The notes under the pieces: model-generated | What the model was told of the DNA's origin: nothing | The model's database searches: none | Seen by the model: the letters and a program-made list of their open reading frames with translations, nothing else | IMG/VR virus record: IMGVR_UViG_3300008999_000027 | Coordinates: 1-29,644 of that record | DNA length: 29,644 nt | Reading direction: 5' to 3' (one strand) | Source: a virus | In this document: piece by piece, positions 8,786 to 17,404 of the stretch | Position numbering within the stretch: the first letter of the stretch is position 1 | How the letters are laid out: every line of letters begins with the position of its first letter | Position numbers and translations under genes: made by a program

Positions 8786-8797
8786 TAGCTTATAATT

Positions 8798-8834
8798 AAT
8801 AGCCTCCGTTTCGGCGGAGGTTATTTTATTTTAT
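8798..8834 (+). terminator. Rho-independent terminator after the capsid gene
   Basis: The sequence AATAGCCTCCG-T-TTCG-G-CGGAGGTTATT folds into a stem of about 11-12 base pairs. It has a six-pair GC-rich core (CCTCCG/CGGAGG), a T-G closing pair and a UUCG tetraloop, and TTATTTTATTTTATT follows. This is a textbook intrinsic terminator. The next gene starts only 11 bases after the T-rich tract, so downstream genes probably depend on readthrough. Confidence 0.9.
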
Positions 8835-8845
8835 TAAATTATATT

Positions 8846-9571
8846 ATGAAAAATTGGGAAATTAAAGACAGAACATATGTCTTAAAGAACGGAATGTCTC
8901 CGTTAACTTATAAAATTAAAAGTTCAAACATTCTTTGGTTTGATGAAAAAGCAGGGGTTAATAAAGAAATTCGATATGCTACTAACCAAAGATCACTATT
9001 TGTAGAAGAGCAAGATGGGTTTGCTAAAATGGAGCATATTATATTTTCGGATGGTTCTCTTTTTGTACCTAGAAATCAGCCTTTGTTACAACAACTTTTA
9101 TCTATTTATCATCCAGGTAAAGATATTAAGTTTGAAGAAGTTGATTATGCTAAAGAAGCGGTGGATGACATTGATATGATTGAACTGGAACTGGAAGCTT
9201 TAAAGCTAGTTCAAGAGTTAGACATTGAGCATTTAGAAGCTATACTGAGAACAGAGATAGGTTCTGATGTTATTAACATGTCCTCAAAAGAAATTAAGCG
9301 TGATTGTTATTTGTTTGCTAGAAGCGAACCAAAACTATTTATAGATGTTGCTAATGATGAAGATATTAAACTTCGTAATTTAGCCAATCGATGCGTAGAA
9401 GCCAGTATCGTTAAACTAACAGACGACAACACAGTATTTAAATGGGCAACTAATAGTAAGAAAATTATGACAGTGCCATTTGATGAACACCCATATGCAG
9501 CGTTTGCACGATTCTTAAAAACAGATGAAGGCGTAGACGTTATGAAAGCTATTGAAAAGAAACTTTCATAA
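8846..9571 (+). CDS. Conserved structural-module protein of unknown function
   Basis: This 241-aa protein follows the capsid gene. The N-terminal half is beta-rich: SPLTYKIKSS, LWFDEKAGVNKEIRYATNQ, an EEQDG turn, then IIFSDGSLFVPRNQPLLQQLLSIYHP. An acidic helical stretch (AKEAVDDIDMIELELEALKL) and a mixed C-terminal half follow. I recall a protein with this 'RYATNQRS...F.DG.L.VP...LLQ.LL..HP' pattern beside the capsid gene of marine phages, with no firm function. A minor capsid, decoration or head-completion role would fit the position. It lies between a terminator and a perfect hairpin, so its expression is probably set lower than that of the capsid protein. Confidence 0.7.
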   Translation: MKNWEIKDRTYVLKNGMSPLTYKIKSSNILWFDEKAGVNKEIRYATNQRSLFVEEQDGFAKMEHIIFSDGSLFVPRNQPLLQQLLSIYHPGKDIKFEEVDYAKEAVDDIDMIELELEALKLVQELDIEHLEAILRTEIGSDVINMSSKEIKRDCYLFARSEPKLFIDVANDEDIKLRNLANRCVEASIVKLTDDNTVFKWATNSKKIMTVPFDEHPYAAFARFLKTDEGVDVMKAIEKKLS

Positions 9572-9578
9572 AACAATA

Positions 9579-9606
9579 GGTTATGATTATTCGGTTAATC
9601 ATAACC
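9579..9606. repeat. Perfect 11-bp inverted repeat (hairpin) between genes
   Basis: GGTTATGATTA (9579-9589) and TAATCATAACC (9596-9606) are exact reverse complements around a TTCGGT loop, in the 57-base gap between two structural genes. No T tract follows on either strand, so it does not look like an ordinary intrinsic terminator. It may be a transcript-stabilising or processing hairpin, a weak terminator, or a protein-binding site. Confidence 0.75.
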
Positions 9607-9628
9607 AACTAATAAATAAATAAAACTA

Positions 9629-10333
9629 ATGGTAAGCATAGACAACGTTTATAAAACAGTACTAAACATACTGAATAAGGAAAATAGAGGTTACATAGTA
9701 CCAAGAGAGTTCAATACTCTAGCTACACAAGCTCAGAATGAAATTTTTGAGGGTTACTTTTCTTTTAGAAACTATGTTGTTTCTAATGATTCTGATTATT
9801 CAGATATAAAGAAAAACGTAGAAGAGAAAATAGCTTTATTTGAGAACGAGGAAACAATAAGTGCGGGTACTTTTACCAATGCGGAAGGTAATACAACTTC
9901 TAGTTATTATGCTTACCCCAGCAATTTTTATAGACTAGGCTCTGTAGCTGCTAATGCTATACACGTAGAAGAAATATCTAATAAAGATCTTTTATACGTG
10001 AATAGAGCTCCTCTAACAAAGCCTACTATAAATAATCCAGTGCATTTAAGACACGAAGGAGGTATAGTAATTCACCCTACAACAGGAATATCTAGTATTA
10101 ATATTAGCTATGTAAGAAAACCTGCAACACCTAACTGGATTGGAGGTACAGCAGGTGGACAAGTGGTACCAAACACAGGCGCTGTGGGCTATCAAAATTT
10201 TGAGCTTCACGCCTCAGAAGAGCATGAGCTTATAATAAAAATATTAGCGTACGCTGGAGTAATTATAAGAGCCGCTGATATAACACAAGTAGCTGCTCAA
10301 AAAGATCAACAAATAACTCAATCTGAACGATAA
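9629..10333 (+). CDS. Probable head-tail connector or ring/tail-tube protein
   Basis: This 234-aa protein begins MVSIDNVYKTVLNILNKENRGYIVP. A PREFNTLATQAQNEIFEGYF helix follows, a signature I recall in the first structural gene after the capsid module of Bacteroidota phages. The middle has YAYPSNFYRLGSV, and the C-terminus is a helix (EEHELIIKILAYAGVIIRAAD) with a polar Gln-rich end. Size, position and paired arrangement with the next gene suggest adaptor, ring or tail-tubular proteins that join the portal to the tail. The start follows an AATAAATAAATAAAA leader. The stop overlaps the next ATG by one base (TAATG). Confidence 0.6.
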   Translation: MVSIDNVYKTVLNILNKENRGYIVPREFNTLATQAQNEIFEGYFSFRNYVVSNDSDYSDIKKNVEEKIALFENEETISAGTFTNAEGNTTSSYYAYPSNFYRLGSVAANAIHVEEISNKDLLYVNRAPLTKPTINNPVHLRHEGGIVIHPTTGISSINISYVRKPATPNWIGGTAGGQVVPNTGAVGYQNFELHASEEHELIIKILAYAGVIIRAADITQVAAQKDQQITQSER

Positions 10334-11271
10334 TGGCAGAATCAAGAAAAGTATATACTAACCAAGCCTATTTTGCGAACTTTGAAAACGACGCAGCAAA
10401 TACGCCCTCTGATTTTAAAGGCTTAGGATATTACCGCAGGGTAAGTTTAGAAGATGTTATAAACAACTTTATTGTTGCTTATATAGGAGAAGAAAAAACA
10501 TTAGCTAAAGTACCTAGGTACGAAGTCGACTTTTGGGCCCAGCGTGGTTTACAAGAGTTTAGTTATGATATACTACATTCTGAAAAAAGTATTGAAATAG
10601 AGCTTAATGATGCTTTAACATTTCCACTACCGCAAGATTATGTTAATATTACAAGTTTATCTGTAGTAGATGTTAATGGGAATAAACACACACTACTCCC
10701 GCAGAAAAAATCAAACAACCCTAAAGCTATATTGCAAGACTCCGATTTTACTTTTTTATATGATGTATCTGGAGAGCTACAGCAAGCTGCAAAATCAACA
10801 ACAACTGATAGATTCCAAACAAGCTCAAATATTGCGGGTGCTGCTCAAAATAATTACCAAGAGCCTTATGATGAAGACTATCTAGGCTCTGTTAAAAGGT
10901 TCGGGAGCAACCCAGAAGATATGAATACTAGTGGGACTTATTTTATAGACTACACTGAAGGCATTATATACTTTGACGGAAGCTTTGGCAGTAGAGATAG
11001 TAATGTAATTGTTTTAGACTACATTTCTGATGGCTTAGCTGAAAATGGAGACTTATCTAAGGTTTTTATTCCAAAGCTTGCTGAAGACGCTTTATATGCT
11101 TATATGCTTTACAATTTAAGTAAAGTTAGACCAATGAGCGCACAGCTAGTGCCTTTATACAAAAAAGAGGCAAGTGCTAAAATGAGAAACACAAAAATAA
11201 GACTAACAGATTATAGCTCTAAAAATTTAGCTCAAGTGCTAAGGGGCAAAGCAAAATGGATTAAGCATTAA
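10333..11271 (+). CDS. Probable tail-tube/ring protein
   Basis: This 312-aa protein is translationally coupled to the previous gene (TAATG overlap). Recognisable conserved segments are KVPRYEVDFWAQRGLQEFSYD (about residues 57-77), FPLPQDYVNITSLSVVD, and a C-terminal AEDALYAYMLYNLSKVRP helix. The combination of a helical N-terminal part, a 'PLP.DYV' beta segment and a terminal helix is what I recall for a tail-adaptor or ring protein common in marine and crAss-like phages. It probably forms part of the short-tail assembly under the portal. The exact ring position cannot be deduced from sequence. Confidence 0.6.
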   Translation: MAESRKVYTNQAYFANFENDAANTPSDFKGLGYYRRVSLEDVINNFIVAYIGEEKTLAKVPRYEVDFWAQRGLQEFSYDILHSEKSIEIELNDALTFPLPQDYVNITSLSVVDVNGNKHTLLPQKKSNNPKAILQDSDFTFLYDVSGELQQAAKSTTTDRFQTSSNIAGAAQNNYQEPYDEDYLGSVKRFGSNPEDMNTSGTYFIDYTEGIIYFDGSFGSRDSNVIVLDYISDGLAENGDLSKVFIPKLAEDALYAYMLYNLSKVRPMSAQLVPLYKKEASAKMRNTKIRLTDYSSKNLAQVLRGKAKWIKH

Positions 11272-11297
11272 ATATATACTTTTTATGGTATTTATGC

Positions 11298-11327
11298 AAT
11301 ATATATTATATAAATATAATATATATT
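11298..11327. repeat. Perfect 14-bp AT-only inverted repeat
   Basis: AATATATATTATAT (11298-11311) and its exact reverse complement (11314-11327) flank AA, in the 90-base gap before the tail-fibre module. A TATAAT lies at 11315-11320. A TAGCTTTT at 11336-11343 is one base off the Bacteroidota -7 element TAnnTTTG, but I see no good -33 TTG. It could be an operator or promoter site, a weak hairpin, or chance in AT-rich DNA. Confidence 0.45.
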
Positions 11328-11361
11328 CAGTAGTATAGCTTTTTAATCACAAATAAATCAA

Positions 11362-13161
11362 ATGGCAGAAAGTAAAAGAACGTTCCAGTCGGCTAAAATG
11401 GATAAAGACATTGACGACAGAATATTACCAGCAGGCACTTATAGAGACGCACTCAACGTTAGTGTAGATTTTTCCGAAGATGCGAATGTTGGAGCATTGG
11501 AAAACCTTAAAGGCAATGAACTTTTAGCTAATCAAAACATTCTAGGTTTGAGTGCGGCTTCAAATCCAAACGCAGAAGTAATTGGCAGCATAGCCCACCC
11601 AGAAGAAAATAAAATTTATTATTTTGTTACAGGTGACAACACCGATGGAATATTCGAGTACGACTTCAGCTCACCCACTCCAACTGTAAATACTGTAATA
11701 GTAGATTCATTAACGGAAGTGCCAGAGGTTACAACCGTTTTCAACTTTGCAGATGCTTTTGTAACAGCTTCTATATCACAAAGCGGGATAATTTCCGTTG
11801 CAAGTGGAAATGGTGTTGCTAACGCTATAACCCAAACCCAAGCACCAAATAATACTGGATCCGCAATAAGTGTAACAATACAAGTTAGAGTTAGAGTTCC
11901 AGCTGGGTATTCTAATTATAATAACTACGTACAAGGGCCAGTCACGGTATTTCAACCTTCTGTAACTGCACCATCTCCAACAACAACATTTTCTAGCAAT
12001 GTTGCAAGTACAACTGCAACACTTAATGGTAAAATAAATAGAAATAATGTGGGTGTTACAACTGTAGGTTTTAACTGGGGTTATAATACAGCTGGAACAG
12101 CTTTAACAGCTTCAGAGCTGCAAACAGTGGGACCAACCGGCGGAACTACAGTTTCCACTGTCTCTCAAAATCACGGTACCGTTGATTTTAAATCAGATGT
12201 AACTCTTTTACCTAGCTCTAAGTTAATAAGCTTTATTGCTTTTGCCACTAACTCGGTAGGCACAGAATACGGTGATGTAAAAACATTTAACACTGCAACA
12301 GTTATTGCTCCTACGTATAATACTTTGCCAGATGATAAGTTATTTATTTTCCCAACAATTTGTGACGAAACAACAAACCAACTTGGCCCGTACTATCCGG
12401 GTTATGGTGACTTTGAAAAGGCAGATGGCAATTTTTATTTTGCCGTAGTTGCTTCAAAACAAAGCGGTTTATTTGCTGACTATACCGATTTAACAAATGA
12501 AACAAGTTTATTAAGCAATACAGGTCCCGCTACTTTAACTTTTGCCAATGCTGGACCAAATTATCCAACTAATTATGCGAAAACCCGAAGTGAATATGTT
12601 ACAGCAACTACCACTGGAATGTATACTATTACAGCTTCCAAAGCTGGGCTAACGTCAAATAGCATACAAATAAAAAAAGGAACAGTCTCTAACGCTGTGT
12701 ACACTTCTACTTTTAATTTAAATTTTTCAAAAACAGGAACCGGAGCAGTGCCGGCTGTAGCTGTGTTTGACCATAATACGAGTGGCTCACTGCACTGGAA
12801 TGCTTCTCCACTCCCTTTAGCTAGTTTCAAAATAGGGCCGTTCGAGCAGTCGCATGGCAACGGCGCTATAATAATACCTATAGCAAATGATACTAATGTT
12901 CCTTTAGCAACAGCAACAACTTCAAGTTTTACAGGGTTTGACCCTACGAAATTAGATGTTTCTATAACAGGGAAAACAGAAGGTGTTGACTATAACTATT
13001 ACATTTCAGAAGAAGCTATGTCAATTTGGGGCTCTAATGCATTAAGCTCCGTAATACCAGCTATTGTTATAGAGGCGGACCCTTACACTTTAAATACCAA
13101 CCAATTTGGTTTTACTGCAAACTTAGACTCACACACTTTAAATATAACATATAATTATTAA
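11362..13161 (+). CDS. Tail protein, N-terminal segment of a split core plus adhesion domains
   Basis: This is a 599-aa protein. Residues 1-56 (FQSAKMDKDIDDRILPAGTY, RDALNVSV, NVGALENLKGN) and about 75-102 (IGSIAHPEENKIYYFVTGDN, GIFEYD) match the start of a large tail protein that I recall as a single chain in marine Bacteroidota phages. The core then stops, and beta-rich domains follow. A segment with VTIQVRVRVPAGYSNYNNYV lies near residues 158-190. One fibronectin-like repeat (about 204-312) has ATLNGKI, VGFNWGY and AFATNSVGTEYGDVKTF. About 290 further residues of Thr/Ser/Asn-rich beta sequence end in SHTLNITYNY. The N-terminal part would sit in the tail and the C-terminal domains would project and bind the host surface. 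The rest of the core seems to be encoded by the genes at 13387 and 17405. Confidence 0.75.
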   Translation: MAESKRTFQSAKMDKDIDDRILPAGTYRDALNVSVDFSEDANVGALENLKGNELLANQNILGLSAASNPNAEVIGSIAHPEENKIYYFVTGDNTDGIFEYDFSSPTPTVNTVIVDSLTEVPEVTTVFNFADAFVTASISQSGIISVASGNGVANAITQTQAPNNTGSAISVTIQVRVRVPAGYSNYNNYVQGPVTVFQPSVTAPSPTTTFSSNVASTTATLNGKINRNNVGVTTVGFNWGYNTAGTALTASELQTVGPTGGTTVSTVSQNHGTVDFKSDVTLLPSSKLISFIAFATNSVGTEYGDVKTFNTATVIAPTYNTLPDDKLFIFPTICDETTNQLGPYYPGYGDFEKADGNFYFAVVASKQSGLFADYTDLTNETSLLSNTGPATLTFANAGPNYPTNYAKTRSEYVTATTTGMYTITASKAGLTSNSIQIKKGTVSNAVYTSTFNLNFSKTGTGAVPAVAVFDHNTSGSLHWNASPLPLASFKIGPFEQSHGNGAIIIPIANDTNVPLATATTSSFTGFDPTKLDVSITGKTEGVDYNYYISEEAMSIWGSNALSSVIPAIVIEADPYTLNTNQFGFTANLDSHTLNITYNY

Positions 13162-13163
13162 TT

Positions 13164-13394
13164 ATGCCAAAAGCAATCATAACACAATCAACGCCTATTT
13201 CTGAAGCTCAAAATTTTATAGCTGAAAGCGAGATTACTGTAGAAAGCATTGTTAATGAGTATAACTTTAATTTAAACTTCTCAGAAGGCGATGTTATAAG
13301 TTTAGGCACAACTTTATCATTAAATGAATTTAAAGAGCCAGAAATCATAAATGGCGTGGTTCAAACACCTAAAGTAATTATAACATATGTCTAG
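13164..13394 (+). CDS. Small tail-module protein, unknown
   Basis: This 76-aa protein lies between two tail genes, starting 2 bases after one stop and overlapping the next gene by 8 bases. It is acidic and probably beta-rich (NEYNFNLNFSEGDVISLGTT, then PKVIITYV). Its last strand resembles the ending of the preceding protein (LNITYNY). It may be a small structural subunit, a chaperone for the fibres, or a remnant of a domain that once joined the neighbouring coding regions. No homology is recognised. It lies in a different frame from both neighbours, which share a frame with each other. Confidence 0.6.
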   Translation: MPKAIITQSTPISEAQNFIAESEITVESIVNEYNFNLNFSEGDVISLGTTLSLNEFKEPEIINGVVQTPKVIITYV

Positions 13395-16300
13395 TAAAAT
13401 ATTAAAATTTAGTAAAGATCGTTTAATAACAGGAATTAACATAGTTGATGGAATGTTATTTTTTACAGACAATCATAGTGAGCCTAAAAAAATAAACATT
13501 GAAAAGTTTAAAGGTAATGACCCAGACGTCCCAGTTGACCACAGTACAGGCACAACATCCATATACAGACGGACATTTCAAGAGGCTGATATAACCGTAA
13601 TAAAAGGTCATCCAAAACACGCTTTAAACACTGATTTAACTACTTCTGGTGGTTATTCAAGTGGTGGTGGAGATGGTTATGGTGGTGGTGGTGGTGATAT
13701 TATTGTTGACCCAACACCCGATCCCGTAGCAAACACCTTTCGTATTTCTACTCAGAAGCCAAGCGCAGGGGCGTCAATAAATAAAATAAATTTAGAAGGT
13801 AGATTAATAACTGGAGTAAATGAAATTGGGGAGCAAGGCTTTTATTATACATTTAGTGATAGTTTTGGATCTAGAACGGATTTAGAGGATATTGATTCGC
13901 TTATTGAAAACTTAGGCAACGGAGTATATAAGATACAGGAAGACGCGCTTAGTGAAGGTATTTATAATTTACAAGTTCCTACAAGTACTGCTTCTTCTCA
14001 AGGAGCTGTTGTTGGTGGTTACGTATACTACATTGCATACTGTATAGTGAAGGTTTCTAATAACGGAACTCAGCGCGATGAAGTTAGATATGCAAGCAAA
14101 AAGGAAGTTTATAAATTAGAAGATACCACTTCAGTTCCAACTGGAACAATTTCTGATTTAAAAGTAACAATTTCTAAAAGACCTGGTTTATTTGCTGGTG
14201 CTAGTTTATCTACAACTATATATGCTACCTTTAGCAATACAACTAATTTATTATTAAACGATTTACCCCGCGGTTTTTATATAAGTGCTGCATATAAAGA
14301 AATAGATAACCCAACTCCGCCAACAACAACAGAAATCACAGCCCAGGTTGATGATAAGCCGGTTGATAGTCAAAGTCTTTTCCCTATAGCATACAACCAA
14401 AGGTCTCAAACAAGTTTTGGTTTTGGAAACGAAAATCAATTAAATTTGAACACGTATGTAGACATGAGCGCACTAAACACGGGCGATTTGTATTTTGTAT
14501 ATTGTTATATAGAACTTCCTGACGGTACTATCGTTTATTCGCCAGTAGAACGGTTTGTGGTTGACGCAGAACCTAACCAAGAGGGGCCTAGTTTAGCTCA
14601 CAAACCAGCTGATGTTCAAGAAACAGAAGTGGGTTTAAACGCAGAAGTTTATAATGCAGGAGCAGAAGCCACTATAACAGAAAGAGGGTTTGTTTTTTCT
14701 ACTGAAGTGGATGAAATTAATACCGTTAATAGAATATTTACAGATTTTAATAGTCAAGCACCTTATGAATATAACGGAAACGAAAGTATTAACAATACAT
14801 TCAAAGTTCCCGTACCTATACCAACTGGAGAAGATGGCTTAGGGGATATTTCTATTTCTACAGAAAATTATTTAACTAATCTTTTAGGAGGAACAACATT
14901 AAATTATGTTGCTTACGCTATAAATAGCAGGGGGCAAAGAAGTTATGGGGGCGATTACTCTGTAGGAGGTTTTTTCGCTTCGAACAATGGAATGCTTAGT
15001 GTTATTACTCAAGAAAATAGCACACCAAGAATTCAAGCTGGAGTTGGACTTAATTACTATAAACATGAGGGAGCTAACACGGACCCTCTTGAGCCTATTT
15101 TTACTTTTAAAGTTTTAGGAGGTATATCTGACCCAACTAAGGTTACAAGCATGGGTATTGTTTATGCTTATGCTACCGGACCTAATATTGATTACGGTGT
15201 AACTTACGAAAACCTTATAAAATTTGCTGGCGATGAAGAGCATTCAAAAATTGACCTTGCACCAACCTCGGTAAATCTTGATATAACGCAATTTGATTAC
15301 ACAGGAGTTGATGCAGACCAAATAATTGGTAACTTTGCAATCAAAGACGGATTTGAAATTGCAGGTAGTAAATATATTAATCCAGACGACTCAGCGCTTG
15401 TAGAAGCAATTAGAGTAAGTAGAGGAGACGATCATATAGAATCTTTAAGTTATACCTGGGGGCAACCTTTAATTAAAACATTAAGCTACTATGCTTATAT
15501 TGAGTACGACGGTGTAACATACAAAAGTAAAGTTTCTAGAGGGTGGTTTCAAGGAAACAGCGCTATTTGGGGAGACTTAACAGCTTTTACAGGTAGGTAT
15601 TGCGGCACTATGGCAATGATTGCTCCAACTTTTTTCTCGGGAGGTAGAGAAGCTAGTAAGACGCATCTTCCTGAAAAGCCACCAGTGGGAGGAACAGCTC
15701 AAATTTATGGAGCCATGTGCCCAAACTCACTACACGGCGGTACTGTAGGAGGGTCATTACAAGAGCTTGGTTTTTACTGGAGTGAAACACCAATAGACGC
15801 TGGTGACGCAAACATAGCAACTAATGAAAAAATAAAAAAATGGACTGAAGCATCAACTACAAGTAAAGTACCTTGTACAGGTGGTGGACCAAACGCTATA
15901 GACCCTACAAACCCAGTAAACACAGGTACATCAGCAAAACACTGGCACGTAGGTGCTACTAGTGATAATAGGGGACATTTTGAATTTTCTGCCACCATTG
16001 GACCATTTAGTTCGAATGCTACTAAAATATATTGGGTTCCTTATTTAAAACCACAACCAAGAGGTGATTTAGCTGGTTTATGGAACTTTAGTGCACCTCC
16101 TGTAGATATATACGCTAATAGCGCAGGGGGCGGCGCATTAAATTCCTTTAGTATTGGAAGCGCTATAACTACTATTGATGTAGAACCTAGCGTTTCAATA
16201 ACATCAGCAAAGGAGCTTAGAAGTGGTTTTTTGGGCTTTACAGGCATGGCAGAACCAGGGTCTAGTAACTACGAAATAAGTAGAAAAGGTTTTTATATTA

Positions 16301-17376
16301 AACCGCTTTCTAGTTTTGCTACACCAAACGATCAAGCTTCTGTTAAAACAGAAATGGCTAATGCAACTGGTAGAACTACATTATACACTAATAACAACTT
16401 TAACCCCGGCTCTGAGTACGGTGCTAGCAGTACATTTGCTACAGGAAGTTATTTGGCTTCTGCTTTTTGTGAAATAATTATAGCAGGAACCACGTATATA
16501 AGAATATCTGATAATAACCGAAGAGAAGACATTGGAACACCCCCAGCTTCTACAGTAATAACCACACCTGTAGTAACTAACACGGGCGGGGGAGATGTTA
16601 TGAGTGGAACAGTTGATTCTAAAGGAGTTGCGATAGCATCAAAAGGTTTTTATCTACTAGAAGTAAAAGGTAAGCTACATAACAACCCTAATTTAAGTAA
16701 ACCATCAAATGGAGCTGCTTTAAAGCAAATTTTTAATGGTACTTTACCTAGTAATGTAACTGCTATAAATGAACCCAGCTCATCCACAGACCCCTTAAGT
16801 TCTGCTGTTTTTCGAGCTAGCATACCAAATCAAAAAAGAGGGTATGTTTATTATTACGCTGCATACGTTACAAACAGTAAAAGCGAAGAGGGTATTTCTC
16901 CTGTGGTTAAGCACAAAGAATACCAGGAAGTTATTGATAAGTTCATAGAAATAAGTCCCGTTCCTTTTAGTCATACTATTAAGGCGGACAACAGAGGGCG
17001 AGTTAGTTTGTCAGGCGACACGAGCTCATACGTAAACCAAGTATCTGTAAAAGTTACGACCGAAAACAACTCTGCAGATAATTTTAAATTTACAGTTTCT
17101 CAATGGAACTCTGGTGGTAGAATTAGCACAATTAGCAAAAGAACTAGTCCGAACGGTAATTTTTTAGATATACCTTTATTAGAAGCAAATTTTCAAACTT
17201 CTCCTAGACAATGTACTTTAAAAATAACACACGCCACAGATCCCAGTAAAGAAGTTGCACTATCAATACTTCAGGAGGGCAATAGTATCATTATGGATGA
17301 ATTTGATGATTTCATACCACCTCGAGACTTACTGAATGACGATTTGTTTGGTAATGATTTTGGGAACTTATTTTAA
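13387..17376 (+). CDS. Giant tail fibre/adhesin: core segment 2 plus FnIII-like repeats and a BACON-like end
   Basis: This is a 1329-aa protein. Residues 1-75 (ITGINIVDGMLFFTDNHSEP, KKINIEKFKG, DITVIKGHPK) match an internal segment of the tail protein core whose start is encoded at 11362. A Gly-rich hinge (87-103) follows, then about seven fibronectin-like units. Each has a GF-x-[YFV] strand (near residues 150, 433, 589, 794, 966, 1085) and an A-Y/A-F strand (near 213, 369, 507, 701, 882, 1023, 1155), such as NYVAYAINSRGQ and YYAAYVTNSKSEEG. This is the repeat style of Bacteroidota surface proteins. Residues ~1183-1300 resemble a BACON domain (ends VALSILQEGN). The last 26 residues are acidic and phenylalanine-rich. 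It is the likely receptor-binding fibre. Confidence 0.75.
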   Translation: MSSKILKFSKDRLITGINIVDGMLFFTDNHSEPKKINIEKFKGNDPDVPVDHSTGTTSIYRRTFQEADITVIKGHPKHALNTDLTTSGGYSSGGGDGYGGGGGDIIVDPTPDPVANTFRISTQKPSAGASINKINLEGRLITGVNEIGEQGFYYTFSDSFGSRTDLEDIDSLIENLGNGVYKIQEDALSEGIYNLQVPTSTASSQGAVVGGYVYYIAYCIVKVSNNGTQRDEVRYASKKEVYKLEDTTSVPTGTISDLKVTISKRPGLFAGASLSTTIYATFSNTTNLLLNDLPRGFYISAAYKEIDNPTPPTTTEITAQVDDKPVDSQSLFPIAYNQRSQTSFGFGNENQLNLNTYVDMSALNTGDLYFVYCYIELPDGTIVYSPVERFVVDAEPNQEGPSLAHKPADVQETEVGLNAEVYNAGAEATITERGFVFSTEVDEINTVNRIFTDFNSQAPYEYNGNESINNTFKVPVPIPTGEDGLGDISISTENYLTNLLGGTTLNYVAYAINSRGQRSYGGDYSVGGFFASNNGMLSVITQENSTPRIQAGVGLNYYKHEGANTDPLEPIFTFKVLGGISDPTKVTSMGIVYAYATGPNIDYGVTYENLIKFAGDEEHSKIDLAPTSVNLDITQFDYTGVDADQIIGNFAIKDGFEIAGSKYINPDDSALVEAIRVSRGDDHIESLSYTWGQPLIKTLSYYAYIEYDGVTYKSKVSRGWFQGNSAIWGDLTAFTGRYCGTMAMIAPTFFSGGREASKTHLPEKPPVGGTAQIYGAMCPNSLHGGTVGGSLQELGFYWSETPIDAGDANIATNEKIKKWTEASTTSKVPCTGGGPNAIDPTNPVNTGTSAKHWHVGATSDNRGHFEFSATIGPFSSNATKIYWVPYLKPQPRGDLAGLWNFSAPPVDIYANSAGGGALNSFSIGSAITTIDVEPSVSITSAKELRSGFLGFTGMAEPGSSNYEISRKGFYIKPLSSFATPNDQASVKTEMANATGRTTLYTNNNFNPGSEYGASSTFATGSYLASAFCEIIIAGTTYIRISDNNRREDIGTPPASTVITTPVVTNTGGGDVMSGTVDSKGVAIASKGFYLLEVKGKLHNNPNLSKPSNGAALKQIFNGTLPSNVTAINEPSSSTDPLSSAVFRASIPNQKRGYVYYYAAYVTNSKSEEGISPVVKHKEYQEVIDKFIEISPVPFSHTIKADNRGRVSLSGDTSSYVNQVSVKVTTENNSADNFKFTVSQWNSGGRISTISKRTSPNGNFLDIPLLEANFQTSPRQCTLKITHATDPSKEVALSILQEGNSIIMDEFDDFIPPRDLLNDDLFGNDFGNLF
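13645..13695 (+). repeat. GGT-rich low-complexity tract encoding a glycine hinge
   Basis: Seventeen codons encode SGGYSSGGGDGYGGGGG, mostly with the codon GGT, ending in five GGT in a row. At protein level it is a flexible linker between the core segment and the adhesion repeats. At DNA level it is a possible slippage site that would change linker length in steps of one residue. Confidence 0.8.
13790..16930 (+). repeat. Array of divergent fibronectin-like repeats inside the fibre gene
   Basis: About seven protein-level repeats share the order: a strand near GF-x-Y, a variable middle, and a closing Y/F-x-A-Y/F strand often followed by N-S-x-G. They are diverged at the DNA level, so no exact direct repeats are expected. 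Boundaries are approximate and set by eye. Confidence 0.6.
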
Positions 17377-17404
17377 TAGATTAACTTTAAATAAATAAAA
17401 ACGC

